The notes under the pieces are model-generated. The model was given only the letters and a program-made list of their open reading frames with translations. It searched no databases and was not told where the DNA came from. Positions 1-12,094 of a DNA stretch of 64,000 nt are shown in pieces. Made by a program: the position numbers and the translations under genes. The stretch is from positions 174,935,896-174,999,895 of the forward strand of contig OY992540.1 of assembly GCA_963921195.1 (NCBI GenBank). The letters are read 5' to 3'. The stretch's first letter is position 1; the number at the start of each line of letters is the position of its first letter. This stretch comes from Pegoplata infirma (Eukaryota > Arthropoda > Insecta > Diptera > Anthomyiidae).

Positions 1-145
1 CTTTCTTTGTTTTTTTTTCTTTTTTCTACGAACGTACTGACACAGTACAATAAATAAGACAAATACGAATGTTAAGATACAGATATTATATTAACATTGG
101 GTACGTTCAGCAGAGAAAGCTGCTACTCAACATTCTGCTGAACGG
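1..145. repeat. Right end of an insertion that starts before the window
   Basis: A CACGC-family exon-like module resumes at about 146 (tttgtgattcc). What precedes it is foreign, ending with a short hairpin: cgttcagcagaga near 103 against ctgctgaacg near 136-145. Confidence 0.4.
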
Positions 146-1405
146 TTTGTGATTCCATTTGTAACTCATCAAAACTGGTCTGGACTCCATTGGCTTTGCT
201 ATATAAATGAGTTTTTAGGTTTTAATTTTATAACTAAATGGAGGACTGGTGCCCACGCTCTTTATTGTACACGCAAAAAAAATCTGTGTCAGATTGAGCA
301 ATCCAACTTGGTAAAACTTTTTTCATACCAAAAAAATTTTTTTTGCAAATTTTTGCTAAAATTATGATTGTCGATGTTAAAGTAACATAATTTATTTTTT
401 ATGTAAAATAACCAAGTTGCTTGCACAATAACGCAAATTACTTGCACAAAAATTTATCGAAAGAAAACAACAAAAACAAATACAGACCGCCATTTTCATT
501 TTGTATTTTAGTGTGCGTCGTTCGTTTATTTTTTGTGTTATAAAAACGTAAAAAGGAAATTGATGAATAAAATAAATTAATAAATAAAAATAATCAATAA
601 ACAATAAGTTTTTTAAAAGATAAATAAATATAAGATAATAAAATGTTTAAGTTAATTTTGCTGTCATAACTTAAAACACCATTCATTTAGCAAAACCAAT
701 GGTGTCCCAGACGTATGTTTCGATGAATTACAAATGGAATGATAAAGTGAGTATACTCCTATTCCAAAGACACCAATAAGGTTTAATAGATTTTTAGTTA
801 AAAATTAGTGTTTGGTAATAATTTTCTATTTTTACAGGGTACTGGTAAATAAATGTTTGAAGCCATGGTGAATCCTTCACTGCACGCAAAAAAAAATCTG
901 TGTCGGAGTGAGCAAAAATCTGGCATAATTTTACCAAAAATATGCTAAAACTACAACCGACGAAGTAGTTTTCGTAATTTAGCCAAAACACTTATGTAAA
1001 AAATTTTGAAGAAAATGCTAATGCTATTTAAGCAAAAACTTGGTAAAATATACCAAAAGAAATGTGGTGAAATATACCAAAATTATTAGAAAAGGTGACT
1101 AAAAATAATGCTAAAAATTACCCCATTTATGCTAAAATAAATTTTCTATAAATTTTTTGTAAAAATTTGTATATTTGTTGAATTTAAATATTTCACATAA
1201 TAAATCCATATTAATATAACAAATGTTGTGTAGGATTTTATTTACCACCGACCAACTGATCCTTTATGTACAATTTTCTCCAGTGACTGCTGCCTACGCC
1301 TTTTCTTGAAGTGAAGGATCCCCTATAGCGTCAAGAATTTATTTAATAGCATCCTGTAAAAATAGAAAATTATTACAAAACATATATTTTTAATTTAAAA
1401 AACTA

Positions 1406-3442
1406 CACCATTTCCAATTTTAATTCAGAAAATACAAATTATATTTCAAAAATTTCCAATTATATTTCAGAAATTTCTAATTATATTTCAAAAATTTCCA
1501 ATTATATTTCAAAATTTTCCAATTATATTTCAGAAATTTCCAATTGTATTTCAAAAATTTCCAATTATAATTCAAAAATTTCTAAATATAATTCAAAAAT
1601 TTCCAATTATAATTCATAAATTTCCATTTATAATTCAAAAAATTCCAATTATATTTCAAAAATTTCCATTTATATTTCAGAAATTTCCATTTATATTTCA
1701 AAACTTTCCATTTATATTTGAGAAATTTCCATTTATATTTCAGAATTTTCCATTTATAATTCAGAAATTTCCAATTGTAATTCAGAAATTTCCAATTGTA
1801 TTTCAGAAATTTCCATTTGTATTTCAAAATTTTCTAAATGCTTTTCAGAAAATTCCATTTGTATTTCAAAAATTTCCATTTGTATTTCAAAATTTTCCAA
1901 TTGTATTTCAGAAAATTCCATTTATATTTCAAAAATTTCCAATTATATTTCAAAATTTTCCAATTGTATTTCAAAAATTTCCATTTGTATTTCAAAATTT
2001 TCCAAATGCTTTTCAGAAAATTCCAATTGTAATTCAAAAGTTTCCATTTATATTTCAAAATTTTCCATTTATATTTAAGAAAATACAAATTGTATTTCAA
2101 AAACTTTCTAATTTTATTAAGGAAATTGTAAGTGTAGTTTTTATGATACAAATATTATAGAAACTATCAGACTATCCGGTACCCTATACATCATCAATAA
2201 TTTTCAAAAGAAAGTGGTTAACATTTTTCTTAACTTACCAGAAATAATGAAAATGCATCTGCAAAAGTATTTATACATATGTCCATAAACGTATCTTACA
2301 AGGGAAGTATTCTAACCCTTATAAACCGATTTGCCTGAAACTTCAAATATATATAAAAGAGACAATTCTAAGGTTGTGGTGTCTCAGCTTTTCGTCCATA
2401 TTTGTGTTTAAAAATTTGGTTGGCACCTTATGAAACAATGTGGATCTTAGGGAAACTAACTAACAGGAATATCGTCTAAATCAAAAATATGTGTCGACTT
2501 AAATTCAATAGAGATTATTTCATATTCATATGGATATAATGGGTCTATGTCTTCACATAATTGCCCACCAAAAATTACGGTTTTGTTGTATTTTTTTAAA
2601 TTTCTCATTATCCTCCACAATCCTCCACACAGGAAGACTAAGATTTCTGCGAGTTTTGATAATTTATCATGAATTATAATGAACTTATAATAACTACAAA
2701 GTGTAGGGAACTACACTTACAATTATTTAAATTTAATTAGAAAGTTTTTGAAATACAATTTGTATTTTCTTAAATATAAATGGAAAATTTTGAAATATAA
2801 ATGGAAACTTTTGAATTACAATTGGAATTTTCTGAAAAGCATTTGGAAAATTTTGAAATACAAATGGAAATTTTTGAAATACAATTGGAAAATTTTGAAA
2901 TATAATTGGAAATTTTTGAAATATAAATGGAATTTTCTGAAAAGCATTTGGAAAATTTTGAAATACAAATAGAAATTTTTGAAATACAAATGGAATTTTC
3001 TGAAAAGCATTTAGAAAATTTTGAAATACAAATGGAAATTTCTGAATTACAATTGGAAATTTCTGAATTATAAATGGAAATTTCTGAAATATAAATGGAA
3101 AATTCTGAAATATAAATGGAAATTTCTGAAATATAAATGGAAAGTTTTGAAATATAAATGGAAATTTCTGAAATATAAATGGAAATTTTTGAAATATAAT
3201 TGGAATTTTTTGAATTATAAATGGAAATTTATGAATTATAATTGGAAATTTTTGAATTATATTTGGAAATTTTTGAATTATAATTGGAAATTTTTGAAAT
3301 ATAAATGGAAATTTCTGAAATATAATTGGAAATTTTTGAAATATAATTGGAAACTTTTGAAATATAATTGGAAATTTCTGAAATATAATTGGAAATTTTT
3401 GAAATATAATTTGTATTTTCTGAATTAAAATTGGAAATGGTG
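1406..3442. mobile_element. TA-flanked element with arms made of a 21-bp minisatellite
   Basis: Termini are CACCATTTCCAATTTTAATT and its reverse complement, flanked by TA at 1404-1405 and 3443-3444; the empty site is near 26400. Each arm (about 1430-2120 and 2745-3425) is roughly 33 imperfect copies of a 21-base unit of the type tttcaaaaatttccaattata. The arms are inverted about a loop at 2144-2707. Because 21 is a multiple of 3, several frames stay open (for example 2733-3479 on the minus strand), but these are repeat artefacts, not genes. Confidence 0.85.
2144..2707. repeat. Loop of the minisatellite element, with a CAAGGGAAGT-family fragment
   Basis: From 2303, ttacaagggaagtattctaa and the following 100 bases match the left end of the CAAGGGAAGT element at 19960-20528 (aaccgatttgcctgaaactt). 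The right part is not recognised. Confidence 0.5.
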
Positions 3443-4581
3443 TAGTAAGCCCCATTGGTCTTTTGATTATTAGGAACACTTACTTTGTGATTCCATTTGT
3501 AACTCATCAAAACAGGTCTGGACTCCATTGGCTTTGCTATATAAATGAGTTTTTAGGTTTTAATTTTATAACTAAAGGGAGGACTGGTGCCCATGCTCTT
3601 TATTGAAGTGAAGGAATCGCAATAGCTTCAAATATTTATTTAGCAGTACCCTGTAAAAATAGAAAATTATTACCAAGCACTATTTTTTAACAAAAAATCT
3701 ATTAAACCTTATTGGTGTCTTCGGAATAGGGGTATACTCACTTTATCATTCCATTTGTAATTCATTGAAACAAACGTCTGGGACTCCATTGGTTTTGCTA
3801 AATGAATGGTGTTTTAAATTATGACAGCAAAATTAACTTTAGCATTTTTTATTTTACATTTATTTATCTTTTAAAAAACTAATTATTTATTTATTAATTT
3901 ATTTTAATTTTATTTATCAATTTCGTTTTTACGATTTTATAACACAAAAAAAAACGAAGCACGCACACAAAAATACAAAATGAAAATGGAGGTCTGTATT
4001 TGTTATTTTTTTTTTGTTGTTTTCTTTCGATAAATTTTTGTGCAAGTAATTTGCGCTATTGTGCAAGCTACTTGGTTATTTTACATAAAAAATGAATTAT
4101 GTTACTTTAACATCGACAAGCATAATTTTAGCAAAAATTTGGTAAAAAATTTTTTTTGGTATGAAAAAAGTTTTACCAAGTAGGATTGCTCAATCTTACA
4201 CAGATTTTTTTTTTGCGTGTGCAATAAAGAGCGTGGGCACCAGTCCTGCCTTTAGTTATAAAATTAAAACCTAAAAACTCATTTATATAGCAAAGCCAAT
4301 GGAGTCTAGACCTGTTTTGATGAGTTACAAATGGAATCACAAAGTAAGTGTTCCTCCTAACCAAAAGACCAATGGGGTTTACTACACTCAACCAAAAATC
4401 ATTGTATTCCCAAAGAAAATCGTTGTAAATTCAACAGAAATCATTGTTGATTTTGACCCTACAAATATTTATGTTGATTTCAATAAAAATTGTTGTCAGT
4501 TTTTGTAAAAGTTGATCAACTCGTTTTTTTGTTAATCAACTCGTTTTTTATGTAAATTCAACTCATATATTTGTTAATATA

Positions 4582-6620
4582 CACTGAGGGAAAAAAACAT
4601 ATTTATATCAAATATGTTCATGTTTATTTTAAGTATGCTTCATATTTTTGGAAAAATTTAAATTTTAATATTGTTTTTGATTGATTTTAAAAAAATATGT
4701 TTGTTTTAAATTTGCATACAATTTTGATTTAAAATTGATCACTTTAAATTTAATATGCTGTCATTAAAAGTCGTTAAAAATTTGAAAAAATCTTATTCAA
4801 ATATTTGTATTAAAAACAATATTTTTCGTGGTTATTTTAAAGTTGAACAATTTTGTTTTTTGACATTTAAAGTTTTTTTAAATGTCAAAATATAATAAAG
4901 TTGGGCAATTTTATTTTAAGTAGAAACAATGTTAAAATATTGTTTCATTAAGAAAAGACGCCCATTTTTTCACTTCTCTACACTCATAGAAATATCTTAG
5001 TAGAAAAATTAGTAAACCCATTGTAGATCAAGTTTTACAGAATAATGCCGTATTCAACAAAAATTAATGTTGATATCGTTGAATAATCAGTATACTTGTT
5101 TCAACTATTACAATGGCTTCTACAGAATTCAATAGATAAAACAAAAAAGAAAAAACAACCCTGTTCGTTCGTTTTTTTTTTATTATAACGAGTGAACGAG
5201 TGAGTTGGTAGCAATGTGAAATGTCTCTTATAAAATTATTTAATATTAGAAAAATAAATAAAAATAGGATCTGATCTGTAAATATTTGGTAAGTAATAAA
5301 TTACATTGATAACTTTATGTATTCATACTATATTAAAACGTTTTTGGTTTTTTTTTAGGATTTTGTTTTGGTATCATCAGATAATTAGAGAATGGCTAAT
5401 GGGTGCATAACATGAATAAACGAAGTGTGTATGAAAATCTTTGTGAAAATCTTCAAATAATGCAGCTTAAAAAGCCGGAAATAAAAAAAAATATTGTGAT
5501 TTATACTTAATAAAAGAATATTTACAAATAACAACAAGCTTTTTTTTAATAATAAAATTTCTTATATTAACAAAAATATGAGTTGAATTTACATAAAATA
5601 CGAGTTGATTAACAAAAAAACGAGTTGATCAACTTTTACAAAAACTGACAACAATTTTTATTGAAATCAACATAAATATTTGTAGGGTCAAAATCAACAA
5701 TGATTTCTGTTGAATTTACAACGATTTTCTTTGGGAATACAATGATTTTTGGTTGAGTGTAGATGTGAAATTAATTTAAGTGAAATTAATTAAAATTATT
5801 AATATAAAATTAAAAATTAAAAAAAAAAAATAAAAAACTAAAGTGAAAAAGAAAATTATTAAACAAAAATAAAACTGAAAAAGTTAAAAACAAAGTGAAA
5901 AAAATATAAAGACGGAAAAATATAAAAAAGGAAGTGCTAGAGAACGAGGAGGGGATGTATCTATGTAATTGGCAGAAAATGAAGACTTCTAACTTTGGTT
6001 TTTCATATATGGTATATAAATATTAATCTAAATGTGTTTATTTTTTATTTTTTATTTTTGGTATTTAATTACATTTGTTGTAATTATATGTAGTGCTTTA
6101 ATAAGGGAAGAAGTACATCCAAGGCTTTGGCTTTGATTTTTTTATGTATAGCGAAAACCAAAGCCAACAAGCAATATTTAAAGCCAAAGCCTTGAATGTA
6201 ATTCTACCCTTGGATGTACAATTAGAGTAGTGTTATTTTTTTTTTGTGTGTTATTAAAAAATATTGTAAAAATAATTTGAAAATAAAAAAGAAAACTTTA
6301 ACAAAAATATGTATTGTTTTATATTAAATTTCATGGTTTATAGGTAAGTATAAAGCTACAAAAGACATTTGTCCCATATTTAAATTAACATTGGTCAACT
6401 TTAAATTAAAATTTGTTACATATTTAAATTTAACATGGCCAATTTTAAAACAATATTGTTACATCTTAATTTTAAAATGTTGTCCACCAATCGTGGCATG
6501 TTAAAAACAACTAGAAACATATTTAAATTAAATAAAAACAAACTTTGTTCTATTTCGTCACTGTTTTATATTTAATTTAAAGTTGTTTCTGTTTGATTTT
6601 AAAATTTTTTTTTCTTAGTG
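4582..6620. mobile_element. CACTGAG element inside the CACTCA element
   Basis: Termini are CACTGAGGGAAAAAAA and ...ttttttttcttagtg, with TA at 4580-4581 and 6621-6622. The uninterrupted CACTCA sequence near 58405-58415 (gttaatataagaaatttt) shows the empty site. An inverted CACTCA copy sits inside. An AT-rich hairpin at about 6112-6222 (gtacatccaagg / ccttggatgtac) lies in its right half. Confidence 0.82.
4981..5759 (-). mobile_element. Inner CACTCA-family element, complete 779-bp copy
   Basis: A complete uninterrupted copy in reverse orientation, starting cactcatagaaatatctta and ending ggttgagtg, with TA at 4979-4980 and 5760-5761. It sits inside the CACTGAG element that itself interrupts another copy of the same family. 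Confidence 0.85.
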
Positions 6621-7684
6621 TAAGAAATTTTATTATTAAAAAAAAGCTTGTTGTTATTTGTAAATATTCTTTTATTAAGTATAAATCACAATATTTTTTT
6701 TTATTTCCGGCTTTTTAAGCTGCAATATTTGAAGATTTTCACAAAGATTTTCACACACACTTCGTTTATTCATGTTATGCACCCATTAGCCATTCTCTAA
6801 TTATCTGATGATACCAAAACAAAATCCTAAAAAAAACAAAAAACGTTTTAATATAGTATGAATACATAAAGTTATCAATGTAATTTATTACTTACCAAAT
6901 ATTTATAGATCAGATCCTATTTTTATTTATTTTTCTAATATTAAATAATTTTATAAGAAACAAACACATTAAATAATTTTATAAGAGACATTTCACATTG
7001 CTACCAACTCACTCGTTCACTTGTTATAATAAAAAAAAACGAACGAACAGGGTTGTTTTTTCTTTTTTGTTTTATCTATTGAATTCTGTAGAAGCCATTG
7101 TAATAGTTGAAACAAGTATACTGATTATTCAACGATATCAACATTAATATTTGTTGAATACGGCATTATTCTGTAAAACTTGATCTACAATGGGTTTACT
7201 AATTTTTCTACTAAGATATTTCTATGAGTGTAGTTTTTTAAATTAAAAATTTATGTTTTGTAATAATTTTCTATTTTTACAGGATGTTTTAAAAAAATTC
7301 GTGAAGCTAAAGCGGATCCTTCACTTCAAGAAAAAGCGTAGGCAGCAGTCACTGGAGAAAATTCTACATAAAGGGTCAGTTGGTCGGTGGTAAATAAAAT
7401 CCTACACAACATTTATTATATTAATATGAATTTATTCTGTGAAAATTTTAAATTCAAATAAATATACAAATTTTTACAAAAATTTTATAGAAAATTTATT
7501 TTAGCATAAATGTGGTAATTTTTAGCATTATTTTTAGCCACCTTTTCTAATAATTTTGGTATATTTCACCATATTTCTTTTGGTATATTTTACCAAGTTT
7601 TTGCTTAAATAGCATTAGCATTTTCTTCAAAATTTTTTACATAAATGTTTTGGCTAAATTACGAAAACTACTTCGTCGGTTGTA

Positions 7685-8982
7685 CACACAAAAAATTTTA
7701 GGGGAAAATATTTCAATTAAAAATTTTAAAAAGTTCAATTTTGTTTTTAATCATTTTTTTAATTGATGCAATTAAATTTTTTGATTGATTTTAAAATTTT
7801 TTGTGAATACTGTCGACAACATATAAAAACAAAAAAATCGTCAAACATATTTTAAGTTTATTTTTAATTTTTGCTCAAATATACTTAAAACGTAATTCTA
7901 GGACTCAAAATACATAAAGCGAGTAACAAAATTTGTTTACAACAAAAAAAATAAAAGATAAAAGTAGAGTTATATTACTTAATTTATTAAATTTTTTAAA
8001 CGTTTTTATTAAAGTCAAATCACGATTTTTTTTTAGTCGCATGTAAACACCACTGACGCTTGTTGAAATTAGAACAAGCACAAGATAAAAAAGATTAAAA
8101 AATAATAAAAATACAAAGAAAATAGTGAATTTTGTGACATTCTGATATTCCGGTAAAAACTTTTATTACCAAGTAATGAGGATTTCGCTTTAAAATAGAT
8201 GGTGGTAGATAGTTACACATTTAATAAGCTACCAGCCCTAAAGTGACTTGTTACCCACTCGCTTACAAAAATTCCACCAACCACAAAAGATCCAACGTGG
8301 AAATGTCAATGGAACTAATGTTTACGTTTGTATATATCAAATGTTGGATTATAAAATTCCAATAAGATAAGGACCGCAAAGATATCTTGGAACGTGGAAG
8401 AGAGGGACGGTTGGCTGCTTAGTGTAAGGACAATAGCAAATATTCCGAAAAGACTCCTGCTCAGCTCATGGAAACCGCATCAAAACACCATCTTAAGTTC
8501 AGTCTATATACAGTTGTTTCTTCTATAAGCGTGAGTTTGGTTTTAATGGAAATACTGTCTGTGATGGCTGTTTGCCTTTTAGCCGGCTTTTATATAATTT
8601 AAACAACTAATTGAAGAGGCTAACTTATTGTGTCAAAGTTTCGAGTTCAGTGCCATTTTATTTTATATGTTCTGATTTTATTTTGTTAATAATAAACAAT
8701 CAATTGCAATTTTTATCCATATTTGTTTTTATTTAAAAAGTGGGACATTTTTAAGCTATAAATTTTATTATTTTATGTAATTGATACAATCATTTTTTAA
8801 TTATTTTTTTTTAAATTTTCAATCACTTTTTTTAATTGAAAAAAAATGGACTTTTTCCTTATTAAACTTTTACAAATTTTAGTAATTCATACTATCATTT
8901 TCGTGATAGGTGCAAAATCAATTAAAATAGTAATTGATATCATCATTTTAGTGATTGAAACTCATTTTCATTTTTTTGTGTG
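7685..8982. mobile_element. CACACAAA element (1,298 bp), TA target duplication
   Basis: Begins CACACAAAAAATTTTA and ends ...atttttttgtgtg, with TA at 7683-7684 and 8983-8984. Sequence near 26847 (gtcggatgtagttttagc) gives the unoccupied site in copy d. No coding capacity recognised. Confidence 0.8.
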
Positions 8983-9204
8983 TAGTTTTAGCATATTCTT
9001 GGTAAAATTATGCCAGATTTTTGCTCACTCCGACACAGATTTTTTTTTGCGTGTAGTGAAGGATTCGCCATAGCTTCAAAAATTTATTTAGCAGTACCCT
9101 GTAAAAATAGAAAATTGTTACCAAACACTAATTTTTAACTAAAAATCTATTAAACCTTATTGGTGTCTTCGGAATAGGGATATACTCACTTTATCATTCC
9201 ATTT

Positions 9205-11352
9205 CGTCACCTAAAATGCAAAACGCCCTAACTAACAAAAAATTCAAAATCGCGTTTTTAATTGATTCTTATGTATTGGATCAAAATACATGTCCACAAA
9301 AAAATATAGACTCCTTTGATCAAAAATGGAGATTTTATTAACAAAATTCAAAAAGCCCTAACTACATGCTTTGATATATGTTAAACCAAAAAGCCCCAAC
9401 TACACATTTGTTTACATAATATTGCCGACGCAACTGTTATTTTTTAAGATTGAAAATTTTTTTGATGCTTCTTCTTCCAGAATGTCCACCAATAGGAAAA
9501 ATATCTGTATATATACACAAAAAATAAAGTTTAGAAATTTACCAATTAACCCCTTCAGGCCCGTACACTTTATCTTTCCTATGCCCTGTATTAAATGTTA
9601 GCGGTATTAGACATCAATTTGTTTTTTATTTCTGTCCTTTTTATGAAGAAATTATAAGCTTTCCAATGAAGCTAACATTTTTTTGGTATATACTGGGGGG
9701 TTAATTATGTAACTTGATAATCGTCAATCGTCATCGTTAGCTCAATATTCTATTACCATAAAATGACACTATATGGTAATGGAATAACGATGGAAACGAT
9801 ACGATTGACGACTATCAAGTTACATAATTACCCCCCCAGTATATAACAAAAAACGTTAGCTTCATTGGAAAGCTTATAATTTCTTCATAAAAAGGGACAG
9901 AAATAATAAACAAATTGATGTCTAATACCGCTAACATTTAATACAGGGCTTAGGAAAGATAAAATAAGAACCTGTGTCAAATTTCATTATTTACATATGG
10001 GGGGTTTTCATCCCAAGTGACACAACTTTTAAAACCGATAGTAGTTTAGTCACAATTTTTCAAAGAGATCGGTCAAGAACTTTCTTTGTTAGAGGGGCCG
10101 TAATTTGACATTTTGGTCAAACAGTTGTTTTTTTGCATCTATGTAACTGACTACCTAATGTTTCTAGCAAAATGTGTCCCGAGAGTTTAAGATAGCTTTT
10201 TCTTAAATCTTTCAAAAAATATTATTATTTTTTTTTTTTTTTTTTTGCAAATCAAAAACTTGTTTAACATTTTTTTAAAACCGGCCCTTTTTTAACTCAA
10301 AATAAAGCTAAGGTATTTTTCTTCTTTCTATCAAATGCCCAATATTTACTGTAGATCTTAAGAAATTTCCCAGAAGCCGAGTAAACGCTTTACCAACCAT
10401 ACATTTTTGGCCGAAGTGTTTTTGATTTTCTTTCCATTTTCGTAATTTCGGACCTAATAATAGTTACGCATAAAAAAGTGGGCCCCTCCTTCCCCCTTAT
10501 TACGCTGTTCTGGCCAAGGCTATTTTGGTACTCGCCGTGATCTTTAAGAAATGCAACTTAATAATAGTTATTATACAAGAATTTGGATTTCTGAACCCCC
10601 TTCTTGACCATTATTTCGCGTGTCAAGTAAATATAATTTTGTCCCTAATATATTTATTACTTCGCAAACTTTGAGAACTTATAGTGAGTAAGTGGACCCA
10701 GTTAGCGACTTAATGAAAACAAAACTTTTGTTTCTCTAAAACTCAATAATTCATCTTTTAGCACATTTATCCTATCTTTTACTTGAACAAAAAAAATCGC
10801 AAACAATCATTTGGGAAGTATAGTTGCCTGTGGTCGTTAAAAGGTTAAAGCATTTTGATGCACCCTCATTTGACATGGAGTTTTAAAATGGTAAATTGAC
10901 ATTCTGTATCGATTTAAGTTAACATGTGTTTTACAGAATCCAAAATTAGACACTTTGCAGTGTTAGGTTATATAGCAGGTGCCACGCCCCTTTTCCAATA
11001 CCGCCCACATTTTGTTAGAGTTCTATATGATAAAACAACATTCAGTATAAAATTTTGTTAGCATGTTGTTACATTTTATAACACATCTGCTTGGTGTTTT
11101 TAAACATCTTCAGTGCAGTTAGGGCTTTTTGTATTTCTGAAAATTACAAGACAAAAGGGCGTTACTAACATAACTTTGCAAATATTAAAAATTCATAATT
11201 TTTTTTAACAGAAATGAATTTGTTTGTGTGTTTTTACTAATATTTAAGAAATTTGTAATGAAAACTTTTATAGTTTTTATATAAATACGTTTTTTGCTAC
11301 TCCTGTAAAATTTATAATATGTTAGATAGGGCGTTTTGCATTTTAGGTGACG
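9205..11352. mobile_element. CGTCACC element with ATTT target duplication
   Basis: Inverted termini CGTCACCTAAAATGCAAAAC at both ends; ATTT at 9201-9204 and 11353-11356. Other module Y copies (ccatttgtaattcattg near 3751) show the empty site. About 9566-9965 is a nested palindrome (ccctgtattaaatgttagcg and its reverse). The rest, 9970-11320, is noncoding and unrecognised. Confidence 0.75.
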
Positions 11353-11865
11353 ATTTGTAATTCATTGAAACAAACGTCTGGGACTCCATTGGTTTTGCTA
11401 AATGAATGGTGTTTTAAGTTATGACAGCAAAATTAACTTTAGCATTTTTTTTATCTTACATTTATTTATCTTTTAAAAAACTAATTATTTATTTTTATTT
11501 ATTAATTTATTTTACTTTTATTTATCAATTTCCTTTTTACGTTTTTATAACACAAAAAATAAACGAAGCACGCACACAAAAATACAAAATGAAAATGGCG
11601 GTCTGTATTTGTTTTTTTTTTTTTGTTGTGTTCTTTCGATAAATTTTTGTGCAAGTAATTTGCGTTATTGTGCAAGCTACTTGGTTATTTTACATAAAAA
11701 ACTAATTATGTTACTTAAACATCGACAAGCATAATTTTAGCAAAAATTTGGTAAAAAAATTTTTTTGGTATGAAAAAAATTTTACCAAGTTGGATTGCTC
11801 AATCTGACACAGATTTTTTTTTTTCGTGCAAATTTATGTGGATTTCGGGGTATATGTAAATAGCA

Positions 11866-11888
11866 TATAAGATATTTCTATGAGTGTA
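11866..11888 (+). repeat. Solo terminus of the CACTCA family next to the Spt6 promoter
   Basis: taagatatttctatgagtgt reproduces the right end of the CACTCA family, followed by TA. The body of an element is absent. The 11829-11865 gap is not recognised. Confidence 0.55.
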
Positions 11889-12055
11889 CAAAATATTAAA
11901 GTTGGCAACAGCGACTTATGAACTGCAGTACCAATTACCAATTACTCAAAACAAATTTGAAAATTGTCTAGGTTATAGAAAAATATTTCTGTCAATAAAT
12001 GTGTTTAATATCACATCTTAATTTAATTCTTTAATTTTAATATAAGTTTTTAAAC
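11889..12055 (+). promoter_or_regulatory. Presumed Spt6 promoter and 5' UTR
   Basis: About 165 bp of single-copy-looking sequence lie between the last recognisable transposon terminus and the Spt6 ATG. Promoter and leader must lie here or in upstream transposon DNA. I see no clear TATA box, initiator or DRE motif. Confidence 0.5.
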
Positions 12056-12094
12056 ATGGCTGATTTCTTAGACTCTGAGGCGGAAGAATCTGAG
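12056..12094 (+). CDS. Spt6: Spt6 exon 1 (coding part)
   Basis: Thirteen codons (MADFLDSEAEESE) followed by the donor gtaaaa; the exon ends in phase 0. The start codon is the first ATG of the conserved acidic N-terminus. No earlier in-frame coding sequence is seen. Confidence 0.93.

Larger units (their letters stand above)
883..4219 (-). mobile_element. CACGC-family element, copy b, inserted in copy a
   Basis: Reverse orientation. The right-type arm (tctgtgtcggagtgagc) starts at 883 and the left-type arm ends ...tttttgcgtg at 4219. Flanks are TG (881-882) and TG (4220-4221), at the same internal site that copy a occupies in copy c. Removing the minisatellite-armed element (1406-3442) leaves about 1,298 bp. 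Confidence 0.83.
4385..7230 (+). mobile_element. CACTCA-family element (outer copy), TA target duplication
   Basis: Begins CACTCAACCAAAAATCATTG and ends ...atttctatgagtg, with TA at 4383-4384 and 7231-7232. Compared with the empty site near 26400 (ggggttaactagttttttaa), insertion duplicated only TA, as in Tc1/mariner-type elements. A second element interrupts it at 4582-6620. No transposase reading frame is visible, so it is probably non-autonomous. Confidence 0.85.
270..9053 (+). mobile_element. CACGC-family element, copy a, inserted in copy c
   Basis: Starts CACGCAAAAAAAATCTGTGT and ends with the reverse of that, flanked by TA at 268-269 and 9054-9055. The site without an insert is preserved near 26228 (ccttcactacaataaagagc). 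It holds copy b (883-4219), a CACTCA element (4385-7230) and a CACACAAA element (7685-8982). Subtracting these inserts and their TSDs leaves about 1,297 bp, the same size as copies b and d. Confidence 0.85.
146..11828 (-). mobile_element. Outer CACGC-family element (copy c), 5' part outside window
   Basis: Pieces of one element in reverse orientation: module X at 146-267, module Y at 9056-9204 and 11353-11400, and the terminal arm to 11828 (gacacagatt... ending ...cgtg). Copy a (270-9053) and a CGTCACC element (9205-11352) interrupt it. No intact protein gene. Confidence 0.75.

Noticed and set aside
1420..3440. CRISPR-like array in the regularly spaced repeats
   Set aside because: Units are contiguous 21-mers with no unique spacers, on eukaryotic DNA with spliced genes.
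1582..3528. Long open frames of KWKFLKY-, FPIIFQK- or NYISKIS-type repeats (up to 248 codons) on both strands
   Set aside because: They are the 21-bp minisatellite read in different frames. The repeat length is a multiple of 3 and its units lack stops. No start context, splice signals or non-repeat protein sequence.
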